The position numbers and the translations under genes are program-made. From Candidatus Nanopelagicales bacterium (GTDB lineage Bacteria; Actinomycetota; Actinomycetes; S36-B12; UBA10799), in the NCBI GenBank assembly GCA_025455985.1, contig JALOLM010000035.1, positions 1 through 10,610 on the forward strand: a DNA stretch of 10,610 bases, given 5' to 3'. The notes beneath the pieces are model-generated. The model had not been told where the DNA came from and did not search any database. It saw nothing but the letters and a program-made list of their open reading frames with translations. Positions 1 through 5,732 of this stretch are shown here, in pieces (within the stretch, counting starts at the first letter, position 1; the number at the start of each line of letters is the position of its first letter).

Positions 1-438
1 AACGCGGCCAACGAGCGACTATCCGACGGCGCAGGGGTTAACGGGGCCATTCATCGGGCGGCCGGTCCGGGCCTACCCATTGCCTGCCGTGCGGTCGCTC
101 CTTGCCCCACCGGTCAGGCGCGGATGACCGCCGGATTCGACCTGCCTGCACGGTTCATCATCCACACCGTGGGACCCATCTGGCACGGCGGCGGCCGCGG
201 GGAGGCGGACCTTCTCGCATCGGCCTACCGCAACAGCATCGCCTTGGCCGACGAGCACGACCTGCACACAATCGCCTTCCCCGCGATCAGTTGCGGCATC
301 TTCGGCTACCCGGTCGAGGAGGCCGCCAGAATCGCCGTGAGCACTGTGCGCCAAGCGAAGGTGGGAACGTCAGTCGAGCAGGTGACCTTCGTGTTGTTCA
401 CCGCAGACCTGCTGGCGGCCTTCGAATCCGCCGGGTAG
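1..438 (+). CDS. Macro-domain protein (ADP-ribose / O-acetyl-ADP-ribose hydrolase family), 5' end missing
   Basis: The reading frame is open from the first base of the window to a TAG stop at 436-438, giving 145 codons with no start, so the gene begins to the left. It opens with NAAN, followed by a glycine loop and GAIHRAAGPGL, then HTVGPIWHGG and FPAISCGIFGYPVEEAA; these are the conserved blocks of macro domains in the order seen in E. coli YmdB. Alignment by eye to YmdB puts the first codon at about residue 22, so roughly 20 residues are missing. The family binds ADP-ribose and removes acetyl or ADP-ribosyl groups. Codon 14 (bases 40-42) is Asn where YmdB and MacroD proteins have the Asp of GGGGVDGAIH that assists catalysis, and the glycine loop reads DGAG. 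Binding is therefore likely, but activity is uncertain. The internal ATG at 124 is not the start, because it would remove the ligand loop. Confidence 0.9.
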   Translation, partial: NAANERLSDGAGVNGAIHRAAGPGLPIACRAVAPCPTGQARMTAGFDLPARFIIHTVGPIWHGGGRGEADLLASAYRNSIALADEHDLHTIAFPAISCGIFGYPVEEAARIAVSTVRQAKVGTSVEQVTFVLFTADLLAAFESAG

Positions 439-441
439 GCC

Positions 442-471
442 TTGCCGACGACCCGCGGCAAGGCGGACAAT
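442..471 (+). promoter_or_regulatory. Probable promoter of the acyltransferase gene (leaderless)
   Basis: TTGCCG at 442-447 fits a -35 element. An 18-base spacer leads to GACAAT at 466-471, a -10-like hexamer that keeps the conserved A and final T. Six bases then separate it from GTG at 478, which places the expected transcription start on the G of that codon. The -10 lacks the usual first T, so this is a moderate call. Confidence 0.45.
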
Positions 472-477
472 TTGGCT

Positions 478-1656
478 GTGGCCACTCATGCCACGAACGC
501 CGGCCCGGGCCCCGCGCGCCCGGCAGGTGAAGAACACCCCGAACGCCAGGCATGGATCGATAATCTCAAGGTCCTTCTCATCACCGCGATCATCGCCATC
601 CATGGCCTGCTCAGTTACGCGGGGACCATCGAGGTATGGACATACACCGAGTTCCGGGAGGTGACCTTGCACCCGGCGGTGGAGGGGGCTCTGCTGGTGC
701 TCGTCGCACCGTTCGGCTTCTTCATGATCGCGCTGCTGTTCTTGGTCGCGGGCCTGCTCACCCCGGGGTCGATGGACCGCAAAGGAGTAGGCCGGTTCAC
801 GATCGACCGCCTGCTGCGCCTGGGCGTGCCCTTCCTGGTGTTCGTCCTCCTGCTCGAGCCCACCCTCACCTACGCCCTGGAACACCCATTGGGCGACGCC
901 CCGGGCACCTGGACCGAGGAGTACCTCGGGGTGGAGAAGCAGCTGGATACCGGGCCGCTGTGGTTCGTCGGAGTGTTGCTGATCTACTCGCTGGCCTATG
1001 CCGCTTGGGTGGCGCTTCGGCCCGCGCGCCCGGGCCCACCGCGGGCAATCACTTTCGGCACGCTGGTCGCGGTCATGGCTGTGGTGGCGGTCGGATCGTT
1101 CCTGGTGAGGCTGCTGTACCCCTACGGTTCTGAGGCGGGCCGCAGCGACATGCAGTTCTGGGAGTGGCCCGCGTGCATCGCCGCGTTCGTGATCGGCGTG
1201 GTCGGAATGCGTCAAGGCTGGCTGAACGAAGTCCCGGACCGACTGCGAGGCCAGTGTCGCGTAGTTGCCCTTATTGCCCTAGCGGCGATGGCCGGCCTGT
1301 TGATGACCGCGGGCCTGTCGGACAACGTGGAGGCGATGATGGGCGGCTGGAACGGGTTCGCTGCCGCGTTCGCCATCGTGGAGGCGCCGCTGACGATCTG
1401 CGGACCGATCTGGTTGCTCGCCGTGGCACAGCAGCACCTGGACCGGCGCTATCGGTGGGACACCTTCTTCAACCGCGCCTGTTACGCCGCCTTCATCGTG
1501 CAGGGGTTCGTCCTCATCGGAGTCGCCGCCGCCCTGCGGGGTATCGAGGCGCCCGCTGAAGTCAAGGCCCTGGTGGTGGCCGGCGTTGGCGTGGCCGGCT
1601 CCTACGCCCTGGCCTGGCTTCTGCTGCAGATTCCCGGCGTCCGGCGCGTGCTGTGA
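478..1656 (+). CDS. Acyltransferase family 3 integral membrane protein
   Basis: This is a 392-residue protein from GTG 478 (404 from TTG 442) with about ten hydrophobic segments. It has the entry signature of acyltransferase family 3 (OafA/NodX-like): WIDNLKVLLI followed by a histidine in the first membrane segment (IHGLLSYAG, His42), then the RLLRLGVPFL loop at about 111-120. Such proteins sit in the inner membrane and transfer acetyl or other acyl groups to extracytoplasmic sugars, lipids or antibiotics; the acceptor cannot be read from the sequence. I prefer GTG 478 because it sits 6 bases after a -10-like box. TTG 442 lies 3 bases after the macro-domain stop, has no ribosome binding site, and is better read as a -35 element. 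The downstream gene is convergent. An upstream deacetylase-type macro protein is suggestive, but no functional link is shown. Confidence 0.85.
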   Translation: MATHATNAGPGPARPAGEEHPERQAWIDNLKVLLITAIIAIHGLLSYAGTIEVWTYTEFREVTLHPAVEGALLVLVAPFGFFMIALLFLVAGLLTPGSMDRKGVGRFTIDRLLRLGVPFLVFVLLLEPTLTYALEHPLGDAPGTWTEEYLGVEKQLDTGPLWFVGVLLIYSLAYAAWVALRPARPGPPRAITFGTLVAVMAVVAVGSFLVRLLYPYGSEAGRSDMQFWEWPACIAAFVIGVVGMRQGWLNEVPDRLRGQCRVVALIALAAMAGLLMTAGLSDNVEAMMGGWNGFAAAFAIVEAPLTICGPIWLLAVAQQHLDRRYRWDTFFNRACYAAFIVQGFVLIGVAAALRGIEAPAEVKALVVAGVGVAGSYALAWLLLQIPGVRRVL

Positions 1657-1660
1657 CGGT

Positions 1661-1680
1661 AGCGGCTACTGGCCGCCGCT
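1661..1680. terminator. Short hairpin between convergent genes
   Basis: AGCGGC at 1661-1666 pairs perfectly with GCCGCT at 1675-1680 around an 8-base loop. It lies in the 9-base gap between two convergent genes and overlaps the coiled-coil gene's stop. No T-run follows on either strand, so termination activity is only a guess. Confidence 0.25.
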
Positions 1681-2481
1681 GACCTGCATCTGGTTGATGT
1701 AGCCGACACCCTCGTCGTACTTGCTCTTGACCACCGCAAAACCGTCGGCCCGGCGCTGCTGGGCGTTCTGCTTGGCCTGCTGGTACAGCTCCCGCAGCCG
1801 GGTCTTGCGCTGCGCGATGTTCTCGTTGGCCTGTTCCTTGGTGTTGTCGATGCGCTCACCGTAGGTCTCGCGCGCCTGCTCGGCCTGGTCGTCGTACTTG
1901 TTGTTCGCCACGTTGAGGTCCGCACGCTTCTCCTGAGCCAGGGTGCTCAGTTGGTCCTGGATCGCCGAGATCTCCTCGCGCAAGTTCTGCTTGACCACAG
2001 GGTTGGTGGCCTTGGCCAACTTCTTGCGGGCCTTGTTCAACTGCTTGGTCAGGCTCTGCTGCTTGGATGCGTAGCTGGTGTTGATGCGAGAGATCGCCGC
2101 ACGACGGTCAGCGGCGATTGCGTTGAGCCGCGACTGCAAGGCCTGCTTGAGCGCTGCCACCTGTCGATTGCGCTTCTGCTTGAGAGCCTGGACTTTCGCC
2201 TGTCGGTTCTGGCGGACCTGTCGTACCTGCTGAATCCGCTGCTGGTACAGCGCGCGGACCTTGGCGCTGGCCTTGGCCTTGCGCTTGGACAGTTCGCTGC
2301 GGTACTTGCTGATCTGAGCCGCCGTTTGCGGCTGACTCTTCTCGGCGTCGAGCTGAGCCACGTAGGCCTTCAACTCCTGGTACTGCGCGGTGCCGCGGAT
2401 GTCCTGCGCGGCCGAGGCGCTCGGGGCGGCGGTGAAGGCCAATGCCGGGATGAGGAACAGGGAGATGATCCAACGTCGCAT
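1666..2481 (-). CDS. Secreted cysteine-free coiled-coil protein of unknown function
   Basis: This is a 271-residue protein. The N-terminus is a classical Sec signal: MRRW, a hydrophobic core IISLFLIPALAFTA, and an ASA cleavage site at 22-24, so the mature protein should start near Ala25. Nearly all of the rest is rich in Gln, Lys, Arg, Ala and Glu with few glycines or prolines. It reads as two long helical coils, about residues 40-155 (very basic, with repeated RQ/KQ-spaced segments) and about 165-255 (more acidic), separated by NPVVKQN. There are no cysteines and no catalytic motif. I do not recognise the family; a cell-envelope spacer or peptidoglycan-associated filament is possible but is inference. 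The ATG at 2481 has no ribosome binding site but sits 6 bases after TACGTT, as expected for a leaderless message. The gene is divergent from the beta-propeller gene. Confidence 0.8.
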   Translation of the reverse strand: MRRWIISLFLIPALAFTAAPSASAAQDIRGTAQYQELKAYVAQLDAEKSQPQTAAQISKYRSELSKRKAKASAKVRALYQQRIQQVRQVRQNRQAKVQALKQKRNRQVAALKQALQSRLNAIAADRRAAISRINTSYASKQQSLTKQLNKARKKLAKATNPVVKQNLREEISAIQDQLSTLAQEKRADLNVANNKYDDQAEQARETYGERIDNTKEQANENIAQRKTRLRELYQQAKQNAQQRRADGFAVVKSKYDEGVGYINQMQVSGGQ

Positions 2482-2487
2482 GACCGA

Positions 2488-2517
2488 AACGTAGCGTCGC
2501 GTGGATCAAGATCGACA
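2488..2517 (-). promoter_or_regulatory. Probable leaderless promoter of the coiled-coil gene
   Basis: Read on the minus strand, TACGTT at 2493-2488 is a good actinobacterial -10. It is followed by exactly 6 bases and the ATG, placing the transcription start on the A at 2481. A weak -35 (TGTCGA, 2517-2512) lies 18 bases upstream. No Shine-Dalgarno sequence is present. Confidence 0.5.
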
Positions 2518-2565
2518 CTTGCGGCGCAAAAGCCAACAAATCACCCGATGCCGAGGCCACTGCAG

Positions 2566-2595
2566 TCACCGTGCGTAGTTGCAGCGGGCTACGCT
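2566..2595 (+). promoter_or_regulatory. Probable leaderless promoter of the beta-propeller gene
   Basis: TACGCT at 2590-2595 is followed by 7 bases and ATG at 2603, so transcription should start at or next to the start codon. The -35 region (about 2566-2572) is poor. This promoter shares the 121-base divergent gap 2482-2602 with the coiled-coil gene, so the two may be co-regulated. Confidence 0.45.
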
Positions 2596-2602
2596 TCGGC
2601 CC

Positions 2603-4417
2603 ATGTCGCTGCGTGGGTTGCGCCTGACCGCCGCCCTACTGCTGGTGGTCGAGGCGTTGGTGCTCATCCACCCGGTCCTAGCCGTCTCGAACTACTTCGT
2701 CGGGGCGGGCACAGTCGGCAAGAGCCTGACCCAAGTACAGGTGGCGGATGTGACGGCTCAGGGCCTGGCCTTCCTGCTCGGCCCGCTCTTCGTGCTGCTT
2801 CTGCTGCTGTCGGGGTGGGGTGTCGCGCACAGATCCCGCGGGATCGGCGCCCTGCTGCTGCAACCGGTCGTGCTCGCCCATGCCGCCGTGCCGTTCCTGC
2901 GCCCCTTCGGCCTGTCGCCCTGGTTGCTGCTGACCCTCGCGATCATCACCAGCCTGGTGTTGCTGCTCGTATTGCGGCGAAGCGAGGTGGACACCGGCGG
3001 GCACAAACGGTGGTGGTGGCTGGCGGCGTTCGGGGCGGGGGCCACGGGCATCGCGATCGTCGGGTCGATGTCCACATCTCTGCCCGCCGACCCGACCGCA
3101 CTGCTTGCGGCCAAGGGCACCGGCGGTCCGGGGGCAGGTATCGACCTGCCGGCCACGGGGACCCCCCAGAACCCGGCGCTTGCCGACAACCCGTTCAACA
3201 GCATTCACAACGACTCGTGGGCTACCGACACCTACTCGCTGCCGGGGCCGACAGATCCGCTGCGGGCTCGCGTCGATTCGCTGTTCACAGGCGGGGACTG
3301 CGCCACGATCACGTTCGACCCCCGGGGCCGGTTGATCACGCTGTGCTCAACGTTGACGCGCGTGATTGCACTGGTCGTGGACTCAGCGACCCTGGAGGTC
3401 CTCGATCGACAGGTCGTCGGTGAACGCGCACCCAGCCTCACCGACTTCTCCGGAGGCGGCTACTTCGTTCTCGACAGCGAAGACCGGATCGTCTTCCCGG
3501 CGCGCGGCGGGACGATCCGGATCCTGGCCACCGCCGCCGGCCTGCAGGAGGTGGGGTTCATCGATGTCGCGGCCACCCTGCTGCCCGACGAGCAGGTCAC
3601 CTCGGTGCTGCCCGACTGGCAGGGCCGCTATTGGTACGTCGGCTCCCTTGGGACGGTCGGTGTCGTGCGCGACGGGGATCCCTTGGCCATCAACCTGGGC
3701 AGCGAGGACATCGAGAACTCGTTCGCGGTGGCCCAGGAGGGGATCTACGTGGCCACCGGCGCGGCGCTGTACCGGTTGGAGGCGGGCATCAGCGGTCCGC
3801 CCGAGGTGAGCTGGCGCACGACCTACGACACCGGCAGCAGCCAGAAACCCGGGCAGACCTCGCGTGCAACGGGCACGACCCCCACCGTTTTCGGAGACTC
3901 CGTGGCCATCACGGACAACGCAGAGCCGCGAATGAACGTGGTGGTGATGGACCGGCGAACCGGAGAGGTCACATGTGAGCAACCCGTGTTCGCCGACGGC
4001 GCGAGTGCCACCGAGAACTCCCTCATCGCGATCGACGGCGCATTGGTCGTGGAGAACAACTACGGCTACAAACCGGCGATCACGTCGACAACGGCTGGGC
4101 GCACCACAACCCCTGGCCTCACCGCGATAGACGCCGGCCGGTGCCAGGTCCGGTGGAGCAGCGACATCCACATTCCGTCGCTGGTGTCCAAGGCGACCAC
4201 GGTCGGTGGTCTCGTGCTGACCTACACGAAGCCGCCCAGCGCGATCGGCGTCGATGCGTGGTACTTCACAGCTGTGGACCTTGCCACCGGCGACGTGGTG
4301 TGGACGAGGCGGGCCGGCTCGGGGACGCCGTTCAACAACCACTACGCGGCCGCGTACCTGCACGACGGGGACCTGTTCGTCGGCACGGTCAACGGTTTGG
4401 CGGTTCTGCGGGGCTGA
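2603..4417 (+). CDS. Membrane-anchored extracytoplasmic beta-propeller (PQQ-like) protein
   Basis: This is a 604-residue protein. About five membrane segments come first, at roughly 7-28, 54-74, 81-99, 106-124 and 137-156, followed by a Gly/Pro/Ala linker to about 190. A large soluble domain follows. Its repeating units resemble propeller blades: sequences of the type D..TGEV..., (T)ENS(F/L)....G..V (about 371-384 and 471-484), and a final TAVDLATGDVVWTRRAG at about 556-572 with GDLFVGTVNGLAVL, typical of PQQ/YVTN-type blades. Four cysteines, C233, C248, C458 and C514, lie in the outer domain and could form two disulfides. No enzyme motif is visible, so binding or scaffolding outside the membrane is the safest role. 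Start: ATG 2603 fits a leaderless promoter; the in-frame TTG at 2579 has no support. The end is 14 bases from the convergent YceI-like gene. Confidence 0.8.
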   Translation: MSLRGLRLTAALLLVVEALVLIHPVLAVSNYFVGAGTVGKSLTQVQVADVTAQGLAFLLGPLFVLLLLLSGWGVAHRSRGIGALLLQPVVLAHAAVPFLRPFGLSPWLLLTLAIITSLVLLLVLRRSEVDTGGHKRWWWLAAFGAGATGIAIVGSMSTSLPADPTALLAAKGTGGPGAGIDLPATGTPQNPALADNPFNSIHNDSWATDTYSLPGPTDPLRARVDSLFTGGDCATITFDPRGRLITLCSTLTRVIALVVDSATLEVLDRQVVGERAPSLTDFSGGGYFVLDSEDRIVFPARGGTIRILATAAGLQEVGFIDVAATLLPDEQVTSVLPDWQGRYWYVGSLGTVGVVRDGDPLAINLGSEDIENSFAVAQEGIYVATGAALYRLEAGISGPPEVSWRTTYDTGSSQKPGQTSRATGTTPTVFGDSVAITDNAEPRMNVVVMDRRTGEVTCEQPVFADGASATENSLIAIDGALVVENNYGYKPAITSTTAGRTTTPGLTAIDAGRCQVRWSSDIHIPSLVSKATTVGGLVLTYTKPPSAIGVDAWYFTAVDLATGDVVWTRRAGSGTPFNNHYAAAYLHDGDLFVGTVNGLAVLRG

Positions 4418-4431
4418 ACTGCGGCGCGGTC

Positions 4432-4953
4432 TTACCGGGGCACCTCGATGTCGAGTTCCACAACGACCTCGTCGGCCACCTTCAACTGACCGAGCATCAG
4501 CGCGTAGGGCTTGATCCCGAAGTCGGTCTGCCGGACAGGAATACTCGCGGTCGCTCGGCCATCAGCAACGTTGATCTCCGCGACGATCTCGCAGGTGGTG
4601 CCGTGGATGGTCAACTCCCCGGTGACGGTCTGCCCGTCGACCGAGGTGGATTCGAACGTCACATCCGGGAAGCGCTCAGCGTCGAGCGTCTTCGCCGCAT
4701 TGCGCTTGATCAACTGCTTGTCCACGGGTGTCAGCGGCGTGACTCCCCCGGCCCCGGAAACGACCTCCAGACTCGGCAGACCAACACGCAGCGTGACCAC
4801 CTGCGGGCGGCCGGCGAGCATCCGCACGGTGCCCGACCAATCCGGGAACCTCAGTTGCAGGCGGTGTCCGGCTCGCGATGCCGACCCGGCGACTCCGGTG
4901 CGTACCGTCACAGTGCCGCTCGTCAATTCGACGACTTTCTCGTCTCGTCCCAC
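4432..4953 (-). CDS. YceI-family lipocalin-like protein, cytoplasmic
   Basis: This is a 173-residue protein with YceI landmarks: KRNAAKTLDAERFPDVTFES in the middle (the family's KTLDAEKYP-type stretch), GELTIHGTT, and the C-terminal TDFGIKPYALMLGQLKVADE followed by VVVELDIEV. YceI proteins form a beta-barrel that binds long isoprenoids or similar lipids. Most Gram-negative members are periplasmic; this one starts VGRDEKVVEL with no signal peptide, so it should stay in the cytoplasm. I chose GTG at 4953 because AAAGGA (4967-4962) lies 8 bases upstream. The open frame runs to an ATG at 5112, but the extra 53 residues match nothing and would run through the neighbouring operon's promoter. A weak -10 (TACCGT, 4992-4987) would give a leader of about 27 bases. 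Ligand and role are unknown. Confidence 0.85.
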   Translation of the reverse strand: MGRDEKVVELTSGTVTVRTGVAGSASRAGHRLQLRFPDWSGTVRMLAGRPQVVTLRVGLPSLEVVSGAGGVTPLTPVDKQLIKRNAAKTLDAERFPDVTFESTSVDGQTVTGELTIHGTTCEIVAEINVADGRATASIPVRQTDFGIKPYALMLGQLKVADEVVVELDIEVPR

Positions 4954-5024
4954 TGGTGCCGTCCTTTGCCGCCGGTTTTCATCAAGACGGTACGCGGTGG
5001 TCTCGGCTGCTTTCGAATTCGGTG

Positions 5025-5037
5025 CACCCCCGGGGTG
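5025..5037. promoter_or_regulatory. Candidate operator, CACCCC-C-GGGGTG inverted repeat
   Basis: This is a perfect 6-base inverted repeat around one central C, ending on the proposed -35 element of the sulfur operon. A bound regulator there would affect polymerase. GC-rich palindromes arise by chance in such genomes, so confidence is low. Confidence 0.25.
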
Positions 5038-5065
5038 GTCAAGATATGCAGGTGTCGCGTATGCT
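5036..5065 (+). promoter_or_regulatory. Probable promoter of the sulfur operon (leaderless first gene)
   Basis: TGGTCA at 5036-5041 is a weak -35. After an 18-base spacer comes TATGCT at 5060-5065, a good -10. Seven bases later is ATG 5073, so transcription should begin at 5072-5073. This decides the regulator's start, since no ribosome binding site precedes any candidate ATG nearby. Confidence 0.5.
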
Positions 5066-5078
5066 GCATTACATGCAG
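5064..5078. promoter_or_regulatory. Candidate operator, CTGCAT-TAC-ATGCAG inverted repeat over the transcription start
   Basis: This perfect 6-base inverted repeat with a 3-base spacer overlaps the end of the -10 and the predicted +1. Further ATGCAG copies lie at 5046-5051 and 5103-5108, with the variant GTGCAG at 5082-5087. The cluster is what one expects for a site where the regulator encoded immediately downstream controls its own operon. The binding protein is inferred. Confidence 0.4.
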
Positions 5079-5732
5079 GATGTGCAGATACCCCAGAGCA
5101 CAATGCAGACACTGCTGAGTGCGCGACAGGTACAGGATGTTCTGCACATCGACCGATCCACCGTCTACCGCATGGCCGAGGATGGCCGGCTGCCCGCGAT
5201 CCGCGTCGGCAAGCAGTGGCGGTTCCCCGCCGATGACATCTACGGCCTGATCAGCGCCCAGCCGCCGGTCCTCAACACCTCGCCCCTGGACCCCACGGTC
5301 GCAGCGGCCATAGCGGATCTGTCCGGCGAGTTGCTCGGCGTCATGATCCTGGTCACCGACATGGACGGCCACCCGATCACCCCAATCGCCAACCCGTGCG
5401 CCTGGATGACCGAACACGTCGACGATCCGCACGTTCTGGCCACCTGCATCGCGGAGTGGCAGAACATGGCCGACGACCACACCTTCGAAGCGACGTTCCA
5501 GCCAGGCGAATTCGGCTTCGAATGCGCCCGGGCGTTCGTGCGCTCCGGCCGGGAACTGGTGGGCATGGTTCTGGCCGGTGGCGTGAGCCCGGTCGATCAC
5601 CCGCAACCCGGCTTCTACGAACTCAACCCCGAGGCAAGGCGTCGCGTGCTTGACGCCCTCCCGCGGATTGCCGCAGCACTGTCCCGAACCGCGTCGGCAC
5701 CGGTCGGCGCACCTAAAGAGGAGAAACGATGA
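5073..5732 (+). CDS. Transcriptional regulator: excisionase/BldC-like HTH plus PocR sensory domain
   Basis: This is a 219-residue protein from the leaderless ATG 5073. Residues about 14-58 form an excisionase/MerR-type winged HTH (SARQVQDVLHIDRSTVYRMA, then DGRLPAIRVGKQWRFPADDI). Residues about 77-205 fit the PocR ligand-sensing domain: a LVTDMDGHPIT start, then three cysteines at C109, C125 and C151 in the usual PocR places (NPC, TC, ECARAF), and a GRELVGMVLAGGVSP strand pair. PocR domains sense small molecules in propanediol and related pathways; here the three cysteines and the sulfur genes suggest sensing of a sulfur, thiol or metal signal, which is inference. The gene overlaps the next by ATGA, so it is translated with the operon it probably controls. 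Upstream in-frame ATGs at 5046 and 5061 would lie before or in the -10 box. Confidence 0.85.
   Translation: MQDVQIPQSTMQTLLSARQVQDVLHIDRSTVYRMAEDGRLPAIRVGKQWRFPADDIYGLISAQPPVLNTSPLDPTVAAAIADLSGELLGVMILVTDMDGHPITPIANPCAWMTEHVDDPHVLATCIAEWQNMADDHTFEATFQPGEFGFECARAFVRSGRELVGMVLAGGVSPVDHPQPGFYELNPEARRRVLDALPRIAAALSRTASAPVGAPKEEKR
5718..5723 (+). promoter_or_regulatory. Strong ribosome binding site of the flavoprotein gene
   Basis: GAGGAG at 5718-5723 lies 5 bases before ATG 5729, inside the end of the regulator gene, in an A-rich setting unusual for this DNA. It predicts that the oxidoreductase is made at a much higher level than the regulator although they share a transcript. Confidence 0.7.

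Noticed and set aside
124..438. Short macro protein starting at ATG 124
   Set aside because: The frame is open to the window edge and the upstream codons encode the conserved NAAN and GAIHRAAG blocks, so the ATG is internal.
370..1215. A 281-codon open frame on the minus strand opposite the acyltransferase
   Set aside because: It is rich in His, Arg, Gln and Asp with no domain, and the plus strand has clear membrane segments and family motifs.
1951..3423. A 490-codon open frame on the plus strand across two genes
   Set aside because: It runs antisense through the coiled-coil gene and out of frame into the propeller gene; the translation is low-complexity Arg/Ala/Gly typical of GC-rich shadow frames.
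3383..4363. A 326-codon open frame on the minus strand
   Set aside because: It lies wholly opposite the propeller gene, with Arg/Gly/His-rich composition and no recognisable motif.
4418..4431. Small hairpin in the gap between the propeller and YceI-like genes
   Set aside because: It has five pairs including a wobble and a 3-base loop; this is too weak to call.
5715..5726. AAAGAGGAGAAA, identical to a widely used synthetic ribosome binding site
   Set aside because: It is a near-consensus Shine-Dalgarno sequence in a natural operon overlap and nothing around it looks engineered; I treat the identity as chance.
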